A stretch of 64,000 nucleotides of DNA from Paludibacter sp. (GCA_017882285.1 JADGPS010000003.1:1-64000); one strand, 5' to 3'. Positions 6,950-17,704 are shown, counted from the first letter of the stretch. Notes: generated by a model not told the origin, from the letters alone. Numbers and translations are program-made.

Positions 6950-8242
6950 TTATTCTGCCGTCAGCAAAAAGTAATTCTTTTTTCCTTTTTGAACCAATAA
7001 ATATTTGTTGTTCAGCAGTTTCGAGCTGTTAAGTATTTCGTCTTGATTTTCGAGCTTTTCTTTGTTGATACTCACACCGCCCGATTGTACCAATTTCCGC
7101 ATTTCACCTTTCGAAGGAAAAACGGCAGCTGAATCGGTCAACAAATCAATCGCTTTTACGCCGGTCTCGAGCGCGGATTTTGAAATTGTGAACTGCGGAA
7201 CACCATCGAAAACAGCCAGCAACGTTTCTTCATCGAGCTTTTTCAACGATTCTGAAGTTGAATTTCCAAAAAGTATATTAGATGCATCAACGGCGGCATG
7301 GTAATCTTCTTCGGAGTGAACCATCACGGTTACTTCCTGTGCCAATCGTTTTTGAAGAATGCGCAAATGTGGTGCTGTGGTATGTTCAGCTACCAAAGCC
7401 GCGATTTCATCTTTGCTGATTGCAGTAAAAATTTTGATGTATTTTTCGGCATCGGCATCGCTTACGTTTAGCCAAAACTGGTAGAATTTATACGGTGAAG
7501 TATACCGGCGATCGAGCCATACATTGCCACTTTCGGTTTTTCCAAATTTACCGCCATCGGCTTTGGTAATTAGCGGACAAACCAACGCAAAGGCTTCACC
7601 GCCTGTTTTGCGGCGAATCAATTCCGTTCCGGTGGTGATGTTTCCCCATTGATCGGAACCGCCCATTTGCAGTTTGCAGTTTTTGGTCTGGTACAAATGC
7701 AAAAAATCGAAACCTTGAAGTAATTGGTATGAAAATTCGGTGAACGACATGCCGACATTTGAATCGTTCGCCAATCGTTTTTTTACTGAATCTTTGGCCA
7801 TCATGTAGTTAACAGTGATGTGTTTGCCAATATCGCGAATAAAATCCAGAAAAGAATAATCTTTCATCCAGTCGTAATTATTCACCAATTCGGCCGCATT
7901 TGGTGCATCGCTGGTGAAATCCAGAAATTTTTCCAATTGACTTTGAATACAATTTTGATTGTGGCGCAAAGCCTTTTCATCCAATAAATTACGTTCAGCC
8001 GATTTGCCGGATGGATCGCCAATCATGCCGGTAGCACCACCAACCAGCGCAATCGGTTTATGACCGGAACGCTGAAAATGTTTCAGCATCATCACGCTCA
8101 CCAAGTGACCGATATGGAGTGAATCGGCTGTTGGATCAATTCCCACGTAAGCCGATGTCATTTCTTTTTTCAATTGTTCTTCAGTGCCGGGCATCACGGT
8201 GTGAATCATGCCTCTCCACTGCAATTCTTCGATAAAATTCAT
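6950..8242 (-). CDS. tyrS: Tyrosyl-tRNA synthetase
   Basis: [54 protein letters not shown]. Confidence 0.97.
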   Translation of the reverse strand: MNFIEELQWRGMIHTVMPGTEEQLKKEMTSAYVGIDPTADSLHIGHLVSVMMLKHFQRSGHKPIALVGGATGMIGDPSGKSAERNLLDEKALRHNQNCIQSQLEKFLDFTSDAPNAAELVNNYDWMKDYSFLDFIRDIGKHITVNYMMAKDSVKKRLANDSNVGMSFTEFSYQLLQGFDFLHLYQTKNCKLQMGGSDQWGNITTGTELIRRKTGGEAFALVCPLITKADGGKFGKTESGNVWLDRRYTSPYKFYQFWLNVSDADAEKYIKIFTAISKDEIAALVAEHTTAPHLRILQKRLAQEVTVMVHSEEDYHAAVDASNILFGNSTSESLKKLDEETLLAVFDGVPQFTISKSALETGVKAIDLLTDSAAVFPSKGEMRKLVQSGGVSINKEKLENQDEILNSSKLLNNKYLLVQKGKKNYFLLTAE

Positions 8243-8383
8243 GTAAATTTTGTTTTCGTTTGAGTGTGCAAAGATACTACTTTTTAGTTTTATGAACAAT
8301 AACAAAACTTTTGAACCATTTTCACGTTGGCATATTAATTTAATTCACTACTTTCGCTTTTATTCCATTCAAAAAATAAGAAA

Positions 8384-9139
8384 ATGAATTTCAAAAATCT
8401 CTTTTTTACAATTCTTTTGGCTGTTTCGTTGGCTTCGTGCAGTCATAAAACATGGACAATTACACATGCCTCATCGATAAAAATTCCGATTGACAGTACC
8501 ACCGAAGTGCTTGCCGATAAAAGTTATAAAGCTTATTTACAACCAATTAAACAAAAATTAGATGCACAAATGAATGAAGTTATCGGGCAAGCCTCCGAAA
8601 CTATGAAAGGTCATGCACCCGAAAGTTTGCTTTCAAATTTCAATGCAGATGTCTACCGTCAGGCTGCTTCGGACTTTTTGGGAGAAAAAGTGGATATTGC
8701 AATTGTGAATTTAGGTGGTTTGCGCACCGTAGTTCCGGCAGGAAACATTACGGTTGGAAAAGTTTTTGAATTAATGCCTTTCGAAAATGAATTGGTGGTG
8801 TTGTGGCTCAAAGGTGATAAATTGCGTGATTTGTTGCAATTTTTTGCCGGTGTTGGCGGCGAAGGCGTTTCGGGTTTGCGCATGGAAATCAGCAATGGCA
8901 AAGCGGTGAATGTAACCGTTGACGGAAAACCATTGGATGTCGAAAAGCTTTACAGCATTGCCACCAACGATTATTTGGCAGGTGGAAATGATAAAATGGT
9001 GCAACTGGCTCAATATGAAAAACGGGTGAATACAGGCGTGAAAATCAGAACAATTTTGCTCGATTACATCAAAAATGAAACAAAAAAAGGGAATAAAATT
9101 CAGTCGAAATTAGATGGAAGAATAACCCCTAACCCCTAA
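8384..9139 (+). CDS. 5'-nucleotidase C-terminal domain lipoprotein
   Basis: MNFKNLFFTILLAVSLASCSH; NFNADVYRQAA...GGLRTVVPAGNITVGKVFELMPFENELVVLWLKG. Confidence 0.88.
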   Translation: MNFKNLFFTILLAVSLASCSHKTWTITHASSIKIPIDSTTEVLADKSYKAYLQPIKQKLDAQMNEVIGQASETMKGHAPESLLSNFNADVYRQAASDFLGEKVDIAIVNLGGLRTVVPAGNITVGKVFELMPFENELVVLWLKGDKLRDLLQFFAGVGGEGVSGLRMEISNGKAVNVTVDGKPLDVEKLYSIATNDYLAGGNDKMVQLAQYEKRVNTGVKIRTILLDYIKNETKKGNKIQSKLDGRITPNP

Positions 9140-9150
9140 AGGGGAACTAA
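9125..9150 (+). repeat. Inverted repeat, left copy, flanking DUF559 gene
   Basis: AACCCCTAACCCCTAAAGGGGAACTA; reverse complement of 9701-9728 with few differences. Confidence 0.8.
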
Positions 9151-9176
9151 ATTTACATAAATATTTTAACTGACTT

Positions 9177-9626
9177 ATGAATAAAGGTAAAGACAACAAC
9201 CATGAAAATGAGAATAATACTGACCTTCCTTTAATAGTTGGAGGTACAAATATGTTTTACGGTGCTTTGCCAATTCATTTTGAATTAGCAAAAAAATTAA
9301 GAAACACACAAACTGAAGCAGAAATGTATCTCTGGGAACAATTAGAGAATTTAAAATTTCCAAAAGTTAGGTACAAAAGACAACATCCAATTCTCTATTT
9401 TATTGCTGATTTTTATTGTCATAAAGCGAAACTTATAATTGAGGTTGATGGTGGTTATCATGATATCCCCGAACAATATTTATACGATAAAAATAGAGAT
9501 TCTGAGTTAGAAGCATTAGGGTTAAAAGTAATACGATTCACAAATGAGCAAGTATTGTTCGATATTGAAAATACATTAAAAAAAATCGAAAGTGAAGTTC
9601 AAGTAAGATGCAACAACCCTCTATAA
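9177..9626 (+). CDS. DUF559 domain protein (Vsr/PD-(D/E)XK-like nuclease fold)
   Basis: AKKLRNTQTEAEMYLWEQL...FPKVRYKRQHPILYFIADFYCHKAKLIIEVDGGYH..YDKNRDSELEALGLKVIRFTNEQV. Confidence 0.93.
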   Translation: MNKGKDNNHENENNTDLPLIVGGTNMFYGALPIHFELAKKLRNTQTEAEMYLWEQLENLKFPKVRYKRQHPILYFIADFYCHKAKLIIEVDGGYHDIPEQYLYDKNRDSELEALGLKVIRFTNEQVLFDIENTLKKIESEVQVRCNNPL

Positions 9627-9663
9627 TATAGATCAATATTTAAATTCATTTAAACAATTCATA

Positions 9664-10545
9664 ATGACTAAAGAAATTAAATTTCAAAACAAAAGTAACT
9701 TAATTCCCCTTCAGGGGTTAGGGGTTTTTTTATTTTTATTTTTCTCAATTTCTGTTTTTTCCCAACAGAAAATCAAACTGGTGATTTTGCACACCAACGA
9801 CACACACAGTCAGGTAGAACCAACCGAAAAATCGACATTAAAAACAGCCAATATGGGCGGATATGCCCGCCGAATGGGCGTTATCAATCAAATTCGCACC
9901 GAAGAAAAAAATGTGATTTTGGTGGATGCCGGTGATTTTTCGCAAGGAACGCCGTACTTTAATTTTTTCAACGGACGTGTGGAAGTTGATGCCATGAACC
10001 GCATGAAATACGATGCCATAACGCTTGGAAATCACGAGTTTGATAACGGAATTGATACCTTGGTAGTGGTTTTGAAGAAAGCTCAATTTCCAATTTTGAG
10101 TTCCAATTACAAGTTGGACAAAACACCACTTTCCAATTTGGTAAAACCGTATTTGATATTGGAACGAGGCGGTTTACGAATCGGTATTTTGGCTCTGGAT
10201 GTGAATCCGAAAAGTCTGATTCTCGAAAATAATTACAAAGGATTGCTTTATGAAGATCCAACTGAAAAAGCAAACGAAATTTCAACCCTTTTAAAAAAGA
10301 AAGAAAAATGTGATGTAATCATTTGTCTATCGCATCTTGGAGCCGATACCACCAAAGCCGAAGTAAACGACTTTGAAATTGCCCACACAACCCGCTACAT
10401 CGACGTGATTATTGGCGGACATTCGCACAGCATGATTACCAACACCACCGAGAAAAATGCAGCCGGAAAATCGATTGTGATTGCTCAAATGGCGAAAAGC
10501 GGCTTGTATTTAGGAAAAGTTGAATTGGATTTGGAGAAAAAGTAA
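9664..10545 (+). CDS. 5'-nucleotidase/metallophosphatase N-terminal domain protein
   Basis: LVILHTNDTHSQVEP..ILVDAGDFSQGTPYFNF..AITLGNHEFDNG..IIGGHSHSM. Confidence 0.93.
   Translation: MTKEIKFQNKSNLIPLQGLGVFLFLFFSISVFSQQKIKLVILHTNDTHSQVEPTEKSTLKTANMGGYARRMGVINQIRTEEKNVILVDAGDFSQGTPYFNFFNGRVEVDAMNRMKYDAITLGNHEFDNGIDTLVVVLKKAQFPILSSNYKLDKTPLSNLVKPYLILERGGLRIGILALDVNPKSLILENNYKGLLYEDPTEKANEISTLLKKKEKCDVIICLSHLGADTTKAEVNDFEIAHTTRYIDVIIGGHSHSMITNTTEKNAAGKSIVIAQMAKSGLYLGKVELDLEKK
9701..9728 (-). repeat. Inverted repeat, right copy, inside the metallophosphatase signal-peptide coding region
   Basis: AATTCCCCTTCAGGGGTTAGGGGTTTTT encodes ..LIPLQGLGVFLF.. Confidence 0.8.
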
Positions 10546-11538
10546 TTAAACTCTTTTCTTTACCAAAAACACCGACCCAACCAACATGGGAATTATAAAG
10601 TTGACCATCCAAATGCACATTCCGGCTAAAGCGATATTCACTATCTGACCTGAAAATGCACCAATTGTCAGCACAGCAAACGAACTTCGAACAGCAACTT
10701 CGGAAAATGCCGGTGATGGTGTAAAAGTGACTAATAGATAATTGGTTGGAATGGCAATAATCGCCTGCCAACAGCTTAATTCAATTCCGAAAAAGCGCAA
10801 CATTAGGAAAAATTGTACACAAAAAATTGTGTAGCGAAACAACGAAACAAACATGATTTGAACTAAATCTTTTAATTGGAAATCGGAAAGACAATCGGTA
10901 AATACTTTGATTTTTGCAGAAAACCGACTTCGTTTAAAACGGTGACTAAGTTGTGGAAGGAAAAAATAAAACAATCCGAAAATTAGCAAACAGTCAATTA
11001 ATAAAATGATGTATTGAGTTGTGTTTGCTTCCACTTTTCCGACAGTGGAACTATAAAACAAAATAAAAGCCGGAACACCACATAACGTCATGATTATATT
11101 CTGAGTCAAGCTATTCACCACACACAAAGTTACACCGGCTTTTCTGTTCTCGGCATCCAGATACATTACCCGACCGATCAATTCTCCGACACGATTTGGT
11201 GTAAAAAATCCGGTGGAAATGCCTGCCAATACAGCTTTTATAGAAGTTTTGAAATTGATTTTCTGAACATTGGAAGTCAATAATTGCCATTTAAAAGATT
11301 CCAACAACCAATTCACTGGTAGTAAAACAAAAACTGCTGCCAACCACCAAAATTGCGAAACCGGCATTTTTCCCCATTGAGCAAAAAGTTCGTTGTATTG
11401 GTTGAAAGTGAGAAGTTTATAGGTGAGGAAAGAATATGAAAGAATGAGAATTAACAACCCACAAACACTAAAAGGGAGTTTTGAGTTGTGAAATTTAAAA
11501 TTTATTTTGGTAATTGAAGATGAACTTGAGCGTACCAT
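10546..11538 (-). CDS. Lysylphosphatidylglycerol synthase/flippase TM-region protein (UPF0104-like)
   Basis: Multi-TM protein; STGFFTPNRVGELIGRVMYLD and PSPAFSEVAVRSSFAVL motifs. Confidence 0.75.
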   Translation of the reverse strand: MVRSSSSSITKINFKFHNSKLPFSVCGLLILILSYSFLTYKLLTFNQYNELFAQWGKMPVSQFWWLAAVFVLLPVNWLLESFKWQLLTSNVQKINFKTSIKAVLAGISTGFFTPNRVGELIGRVMYLDAENRKAGVTLCVVNSLTQNIIMTLCGVPAFILFYSSTVGKVEANTTQYIILLIDCLLIFGLFYFFLPQLSHRFKRSRFSAKIKVFTDCLSDFQLKDLVQIMFVSLFRYTIFCVQFFLMLRFFGIELSCWQAIIAIPTNYLLVTFTPSPAFSEVAVRSSFAVLTIGAFSGQIVNIALAGMCIWMVNFIIPMLVGSVFLVKKRV

Positions 11539-11552
11539 TTTTTAAGCCCTCT

Positions 11553-12056
11553 TCAGGAGTTTTTTTGGTTGGGTCTAAACGTAAATTTCTTCTGTGAAAA
11601 ATAGCTAAACATCGTTGTAAAAATGGTGACAATCATTTTAGATGGCGTCGGGAAAAATCCCACAAGGTCCACTAAAATTTTCAATCCCAAATAGTTCAAC
11701 AACAAATTCGCCAACACAACCAACAAATATCGAAAAAGTTGCACTCTTCCACGCAAATCGGAACTAGTGAATGTCACGTATTTTTGAAGTAAAAATCCCG
11801 ATAGAAAAGTTACTGGAAAAGTTATAAAAAGTGCAGCAATGTGCGAACTAAGTGTTACAAAACCAAGATGTAACATTTGATGTTTCAATACGAAATTGTA
11901 AACCAAAAAGAACAAAACCCAATCGAAAACCATGTTGGCAACTCCCGAAACTCCGTATCGGAAAAACTGACTTGGCATGTATTTACGAAATGGCGGATAA
12001 AAGAAATCAATACATTTACAAATCCAATTTCCTATGATTTCAAAAATTTTTTTCAT
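11553..12056 (-). CDS. GtrA-like family membrane protein
   Basis: FFRYGVSGVANMVFDWVLFF... four-TM GtrA pattern, C-terminal FSQKKFTFR. Confidence 0.85.
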   Translation of the reverse strand: MKKIFEIIGNWICKCIDFFYPPFRKYMPSQFFRYGVSGVANMVFDWVLFFLVYNFVLKHQMLHLGFVTLSSHIAALFITFPVTFLSGFLLQKYVTFTSSDLRGRVQLFRYLLVVLANLLLNYLGLKILVDLVGFFPTPSKMIVTIFTTMFSYFSQKKFTFRPNQKNS

Positions 12057-12307
12057 TATTGTTTTAAGTATGCTTCTTAAATAAATAAACTGACAATTAA
12101 AGTATTACAATCGAAAAATTTTTGTTATTTTTGTCACCTATAAAACGCTGTTTTCTTGTTTGCTTTGCAAAGATACAATTTATGAATTTACAATTCACAA
12201 TTTACAATTTACAATTTAGTGATTCGTTGATATTTAACATTTAGATTGACGAATATAGTTAAAAATATTTTATTTATCACGCATCTTGCCCGACGACAAT
12301 CAACTAT

Positions 12308-13087
12308 ATGACACAAGTAAGAGCAAAAAAATACCTCGGACAACATTTTCTGAAAGACATGGAAATTGCTCGTCGCATTGCTGAAAGTTTGCCAATTGAA
12401 GAGCGAACTTCTGTGCTCGAAATTGGTCCGGGAATGGGCGTTTTGACTCAGTTTTTGCTTCAAAATCCGTTGATAGATTTAACGGTTGTTGAAGTGGATG
12501 GTGAATCGGTAGAATATCTGCACCAGCATTTTCCACACCTTAAAGTCATTGAAGGGGATTTTTTGAAACTGGATTTAAAGACGATTTTTCCTGATAAATT
12601 TTTTGTAATCGGTAATTTTCCATACAATATTTCCAGTCAGATTTTCTTTAAAATGCTGGAGAACAAGGATTCTATTCCGTGTCTGGCCGGTATGATTCAA
12701 AAAGAAGTGGCTGAGCGAATTGCAGCTCCTTCCGGAAGTAAAACCTACGGAATTCTGAGTGTGTTGATGCAGGCATATTATAAAATTGAATATCTTTTCA
12801 CTGTACACGAATACGTTTTTGATCCGCCGCCAAAAGTGAAATCGGCTGTGATTCGGTTTACGAGAAATGATATTTCACAGATCAATTGCAATGAACAACT
12901 CTTCAAATCGGTTGTAAAAACAGCTTTCAATCAGCGTCGTAAAACCTTGCGTAACTCTTTGTTGCCTTTGGTGGAAAAAGGAAATCCCATGTTTGTAGAT
13001 CCGCTTTTCGATTTGCGTCCGGAACGGCTTGATGTAGAAGCTTTCATCGACCTGACAAATCGAATTGAAGCTGCGTTGAAAGATTAA
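12308..13087 (+). CDS. rsmA: 16S rRNA dimethyladenosine transferase
   Basis: KKYLGQHFLKD..VLEIGPGMGVLT..VIGNFPYNISSQIFF; NQRRKTLRNSL. Confidence 0.97.
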   Translation: MTQVRAKKYLGQHFLKDMEIARRIAESLPIEERTSVLEIGPGMGVLTQFLLQNPLIDLTVVEVDGESVEYLHQHFPHLKVIEGDFLKLDLKTIFPDKFFVIGNFPYNISSQIFFKMLENKDSIPCLAGMIQKEVAERIAAPSGSKTYGILSVLMQAYYKIEYLFTVHEYVFDPPPKVKSAVIRFTRNDISQINCNEQLFKSVVKTAFNQRRKTLRNSLLPLVEKGNPMFVDPLFDLRPERLDVEAFIDLTNRIEAALKD

Positions 13088-13289
13088 TTTTCTAAGTTTT
13101 TTTCAAATCAATAATACTTATTTTTACAGTCACTTATTTTATATTGATAACTCACAGTTGATATTTGTCATCTATCAAATAGCGCATTGCCATGTTCTGG
13201 CAGCTTTTGTCTCAAACATTAAAACCGAATGAGATTTTAATGAATTTATGTGTAATTAATTATTGGAATTTATAAAAATCCTTCTTATT

Positions 13290-14594
13290 ATGAAAACACA
13301 ACCAAACTTTTCAATTGACAAATTTTTGTCGTTTCCTGTTATTTCTCTGCTCCTTTTTGGTTTTGCTGTTCGCACACTCGCTGTAAACGATTTTCCGCCG
13401 GTGAAAAGCAGCGAATCTGATAATTTTATCGAATACAAAGGAAAAATTGTCGACAAAAAAACCGGAAGCTCCTTGGCATATGCCGGTTTGACAGTCGTTG
13501 GTACGAATATTTCCTCCATTTCGAATTCGGAAGGTGATTTTTCGATTAAAATTTCGAAGGGAATCTCCAATCCTAAGATAAAAGTCAGCTTTATCGGGTA
13601 CAAAAATAAATTGGTAACACTTACCGATTTAAAACCGGATAAACCTCGAATTGAATTGGAACCGTTGGCCGTTGAATTACCGGAATTAAACGTGATTTCG
13701 AAAGATGCTGAAGTACTTATTCGAGCAGTACTCGAAAAAAGAGGCGATAACTATTTCAATACTCAAACTCTAATGACAGCTTTTTATCGCGAAACAATCA
13801 AAAAAAGCAGAACTTATGTTTCACTTGCCGAAGCGGTGGTAGAAGTAAACAAACAGCCTTACACTTCCTTTAAACCGGATGCTGTAAAGCTTTATAAATC
13901 ACGCAAAAAAACCGACTATAACAAACTGGATACGTTGGCATTCAAATTACAGGGTGGTCCTTTTAATTCATTGTATCTGGATATTATGAAAAATCCGGAT
14001 TATATTTTTACGGATGATATGATTATGAATTATGAATTTACCTTTGATTATTCCACCCACGAAGATAACCGACTGATTTATGTACTTGATTTTAAACAAA
14101 ATCCGAACAAAAAAGAACCGATGTATTATGGAAAATTATATATTGATGCCCAAAGTTTAGCCTTAAAAAGCGCGGTTTTTAGTTTGAATATTACCGATAA
14201 AGACGCTGCCGCCGAAATGTTTATCAAGAAAAAACCGTTTAATGCCCGCGTCTATCCTATTGACGCCAAATATCGGATTGATTACCTCGAAAAAGATGGA
14301 AAATGGTATTATGCTTATAGCCGTATTGAACTGGGAATGAAGATTATATGGAAGAAAAAACTATTCAATACCAATTATTATTCTACTGTCGAAATGGCAA
14401 TAACCGATTGGGGAAAAGGTGCTGAAAACAAGGCATTTGATTATAAAGACCGGCTTAAACCTTCGGTCATCATCAGCGACGAAGTTTCCGGTTTTTCCGA
14501 TCCAAAATTTTGGGGGGAATTCAATGTTATCGAACCCGAAAAATCAATTGATTCGGCAATAAAAAAGATTCAGAAACAATTAGAAAAAAAATAG
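13290..14594 (+). CDS. Carboxypeptidase-regulatory-like/DUF5686-type outer-membrane-associated protein
   Basis: GKIVDKKTGSSLAYAGLTVVGTNISSISNSEGDFSIKI domain after signal peptide. Confidence 0.75.
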   Translation: MKTQPNFSIDKFLSFPVISLLLFGFAVRTLAVNDFPPVKSSESDNFIEYKGKIVDKKTGSSLAYAGLTVVGTNISSISNSEGDFSIKISKGISNPKIKVSFIGYKNKLVTLTDLKPDKPRIELEPLAVELPELNVISKDAEVLIRAVLEKRGDNYFNTQTLMTAFYRETIKKSRTYVSLAEAVVEVNKQPYTSFKPDAVKLYKSRKKTDYNKLDTLAFKLQGGPFNSLYLDIMKNPDYIFTDDMIMNYEFTFDYSTHEDNRLIYVLDFKQNPNKKEPMYYGKLYIDAQSLALKSAVFSLNITDKDAAAEMFIKKKPFNARVYPIDAKYRIDYLEKDGKWYYAYSRIELGMKIIWKKKLFNTNYYSTVEMAITDWGKGAENKAFDYKDRLKPSVIISDEVSGFSDPKFWGEFNVIEPEKSIDSAIKKIQKQLEKK

Positions 14595-14602
14595 CCCCTT
14601 TT

Positions 14603-15928
14603 TTATAAAGTAGGAATGCTCATTCCGGTGATTTTGCGGTACAAATCAAGCGCATAGATATCGGTCATACCGGAAATATAATCTAAAATCGACATGATTT
14701 TACCGTAAACAGTCGGACTGTTAGTTTCGTATTGTTCAGGAATCCGCATTAAAAGTTGTTGCGAATATGCTTTTTCGGGATTCAAAACGGCTGACACCAA
14801 ATGGTCGAGCAGTGTGAGAATAATTTTGTAACCCGCCAATTCCACATCCAGAACTTCGGATGAGCGATAAATCTTTGCTTTAGCCATTTTTTTGCAGTTC
14901 TGATACGCTTCGGCAGATTGTTGCGGCAATTTCTTGATTAACGAAGAAGTGCAAGTACCGTTCAAAATGGCTTCTTCGTTTTCGACAAAAAGGGATGAAC
15001 ATTCCTCAATCAGTTGCCCGATAACTGACGAACGCAAATATGCAATTTGCTCATTTACATCCGTTACCATAAACATGGTTTCTTGTCGGCGAACTTTTCG
15101 TTCAGCATTGAAAAATCCAAGAAACAGATTTTTTGTCTCGTCAGAAGTCAGGATTTTCAACTTGTGCGCATCTTCAATATCCATGATTTGATAGCAAATA
15201 TCATCGGCAGCTTCCACCAGATAAACCAATGGATGACGTGCAAAATGATTTGGGTTTTCCTGCGAACGTGGAACTCCAAGCTCTAAAGCAATTTTTTCAA
15301 AATCGGCTTTTTCGGAATCAAAAAAACCAAACTTCTGTTTTTTCGGGTCGGAATAAATCGAAGCATAAGGATATTTTATTATTGCAGCCAATGTGCTGTA
15401 AGTTAAGACGAAACCACCCGGACGACGACCGTGGAACTGATGGGTAAGTAATCGCAAAGCATTTGCGTTTCCTTCGAAACAAGTGCAATCTTTCCATTCT
15501 TCTGCAGTCATTTCGTTGTGTAAATGTTGCCTGTTACCTTCCGAAAAGAAAGTGGCAATGGCTTTTTCACCCGAATGTCCGAAAGGCGGATTTCCCAGAT
15601 CGTGCGCCAGACAAGCTGCCGAAACAATGAAACCGATTTCGTCCAGAAAAGGTGATTGTTTTTCTGACTTTGAACTCAATCGATGTGCCACGTTTACGCC
15701 TAAAGAGCGACCAACACAAGCAACTTCTAGACTATGTGTCAGCCGATTGTGCACAAACACACTTCCCGGAAGAGGAAAAACCTGTGTTTTATTTTGTAAC
15801 CTGCGGAATGGTGCAGAGAAAATCAATCGGTCGTAATCGCGCTGAAATTCACTGCGGTCATCGGCTCGTTTCTCGTGGTATTCTTCCAATCCGAAGCGTT
15901 TGGTAGATAAAAGTTGATTCCAGTTCAT
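14603..15928 (-). CDS. dgt: Deoxyguanosinetriphosphate triphosphohydrolase
   Basis: RSEFQRDYDRLIFSAPFRRLQNKTQVFPL..RLTHSLEVA..CLAHDLGNPPFGHSGE HD motifs. Confidence 0.95.
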   Translation of the reverse strand: MNWNQLLSTKRFGLEEYHEKRADDRSEFQRDYDRLIFSAPFRRLQNKTQVFPLPGSVFVHNRLTHSLEVACVGRSLGVNVAHRLSSKSEKQSPFLDEIGFIVSAACLAHDLGNPPFGHSGEKAIATFFSEGNRQHLHNEMTAEEWKDCTCFEGNANALRLLTHQFHGRRPGGFVLTYSTLAAIIKYPYASIYSDPKKQKFGFFDSEKADFEKIALELGVPRSQENPNHFARHPLVYLVEAADDICYQIMDIEDAHKLKILTSDETKNLFLGFFNAERKVRRQETMFMVTDVNEQIAYLRSSVIGQLIEECSSLFVENEEAILNGTCTSSLIKKLPQQSAEAYQNCKKMAKAKIYRSSEVLDVELAGYKIILTLLDHLVSAVLNPEKAYSQQLLMRIPEQYETNSPTVYGKIMSILDYISGMTDIYALDLYRKITGMSIPTL

Positions 15929-16018
15929 TTTATAAGTTCAAAGTTTATAAAGTTCGTAAAGTTCATAAAGTTTTAAATACCAAAGACTTTAAACTCTATG
16001 AACTTTATTAACTTGTAA

Positions 16019-16726
16019 CTAATTAGGCATGTGATATTTCTTCAATTCACTTCTTAATTCTTTACTTTTTGCATCGGTTACTTTGTCCATCCAACGCCAG
16101 AATTTATCGCCGTGATTCATTTCTTTGGTGTGGCAAAGCTCATGAAGTATCACATAATCAATCAAATGAATCGGAAGTAACATCAAATAAAGCGATAGAT
16201 TGATGTTTTTCTCACGTGAGCAACTTCCCCAACGACTTTTGCTGGACTGAATTTTGACATTCGAAAAGAAAAGGCCGTGCTTATCAGCCAATTGTTTACT
16301 ACGGCTCGGTAAAAGTCGCTTGGCTTCTTTGCGCAGAAAATAACTGATTCCGTTCCAAAAATACTGTTGAGTTTCGATTGTCAAACAATCTGTTCCAACA
16401 GGATATTCGATATTTAATGTGCTGTTTTTTAATGCAAAATAGATATTCTTTCGGTTAGTTGATTTGGCTTCCACCACAAAAGTTAGCGTTTGAAGTTTGG
16501 AGCTTTCATCAATAATAATATTTCGTTTTTGCAACCCTTTTTCCAACTTTTCTTGCTTTTGAATCAGTTTAGTACGAATAGAATTGATAAATTTCAGGGC
16601 ATCATTTTCAGTAGCTTTTGTTGGCAAAGTTACCCGCAGACCTGAACTTAAAATCCGCACACGAATATGTTTAGACCGCGCGTTGCGGACAAATTCAATA
16701 GTTCCTAAATCGGTATCTGAAAGCAT
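16019..16726 (-). CDS. YgjP-type (DUF45) metallopeptidase
   Basis: SRWGSCSREKNINLSLYLMLLPIHLIDYVILHELCHTKEMNHGDKFW. Confidence 0.9.
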   Translation of the reverse strand: MLSDTDLGTIEFVRNARSKHIRVRILSSGLRVTLPTKATENDALKFINSIRTKLIQKQEKLEKGLQKRNIIIDESSKLQTLTFVVEAKSTNRKNIYFALKNSTLNIEYPVGTDCLTIETQQYFWNGISYFLRKEAKRLLPSRSKQLADKHGLFFSNVKIQSSKSRWGSCSREKNINLSLYLMLLPIHLIDYVILHELCHTKEMNHGDKFWRWMDKVTDAKSKELRSELKKYHMPN

Positions 16727-16818
16727 TACTTAAAAAAAAATGAAATAAATATACTCTATAACAGCACAAAGGTACATTTTTTTTGAGCAAAAAATAGAGG
16801 TTTATTGCTTGAAACGAA

Positions 16819-16826
16819 TAACTTTG
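16819..16826 (+). promoter_or_regulatory. -7 element TAACTTTG upstream of lolD
   Basis: Matches TAnnTTTG; lies inside the longest ORF call, supporting the downstream start 16854. Confidence 0.45.
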
Positions 16827-16853
16827 CAAAAAATTTCGGAAAACACGAAAAAA

Positions 16854-17513
16854 ATGATACTTGCTAAAAATATACACAAGAGTTTCGGCGATTTGGATGT
16901 ACTTAAAGGAGTTGAGCTGAATGTAACCAAAGGTGAAATTGTTTCCATTGTCGGACCAAGTGGTGCCGGGAAAACCACTTTGTTACAGATTTTGGGAACG
17001 CTTGACAAACCAAATGCCGGTGAAGTGCTGGTTGATGGTATCGATTTTAGTAAATTGGGAGAAAAAGAACTGGCAGCTTTCCGAAACAAACACATTGGCT
17101 TTATATTTCAATTTCACCAATTATTACCTGAATTTACAGCGCTTGAAAACGTGATGATTCCGGCTTTAATAGCCGGAAAAGATAACAAAAAAACTACTCA
17201 AAAAGCCAAAGAAATACTTGCATATCTGCAACTCACCGATCGCATGGAACATAAACCCAATGAATTGTCGGGAGGTGAAAAACAACGGGTGGCCGTAGCT
17301 CGTGCTTTAATTAACGATCCCTCGTTGATTCTGGCTGATGAGCCATCGGGTAGTCTGGATACGAAGAATAGAGATGAATTACACAAATTGCTTTTTGATT
17401 TACGTGATAAATATGGGCTTACGATTGTGATTGTAACACACGATAAAGAATTGGCAGCACTTTCAGATAGGGTAATTGAAATGAGAGATGGAACTATAAT
17501 TTCCAATTACTAA
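16854..17513 (+). CDS. lolD: ABC transporter ATP-binding protein (LolD family)
   Basis: Walker [35 protein letters not shown]. Confidence 0.88.
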   Translation: MILAKNIHKSFGDLDVLKGVELNVTKGEIVSIVGPSGAGKTTLLQILGTLDKPNAGEVLVDGIDFSKLGEKELAAFRNKHIGFIFQFHQLLPEFTALENVMIPALIAGKDNKKTTQKAKEILAYLQLTDRMEHKPNELSGGEKQRVAVARALINDPSLILADEPSGSLDTKNRDELHKLLFDLRDKYGLTIVIVTHDKELAALSDRVIEMRDGTIISNY

Positions 17514-17576
17514 ATTTTCAATTTTAAATGAAAAGAAATTGGATATTAAGTAATTGAGAATTGTGAAATCGATTTG

Positions 17577-17648
17577 TAGTCCCGCCGGGAATCGAACCCG
17601 GATCTAGTGTTTAGGAAACACTTGTTCTATCCATTGAACTACAGGACC
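17577..17648 (-). tRNA. tRNA-Arg(CCT)
   Basis: Cloverleaf on minus strand; AGTGT-TTCCTAA-ACACT anticodon arm, CCGGGTTCGATTCCCGG T arm. Confidence 0.92.
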
Positions 17649-17704
17649 GCATTTGGTGGCGCAAAATTACATTAATTTACCGATATAAAAAATAATCAGA
17701 TTTC

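Noticed and set aside
9701-9728. Transcription terminator at the DUF559 right repeat
   Set aside because: It lies inside the coding sequence for the metallophosphatase signal peptide and is matched by an inverted copy on the other side of DUF559, so a repeat explanation is better.
8384-10545. Split 5'-nucleotidase as a gene broken by the DUF559 insertion
   Set aside because: The C-terminal-domain gene precedes the N-terminal-domain gene and each has its own signal peptide, so the separation is not explained by insertion into one gene.
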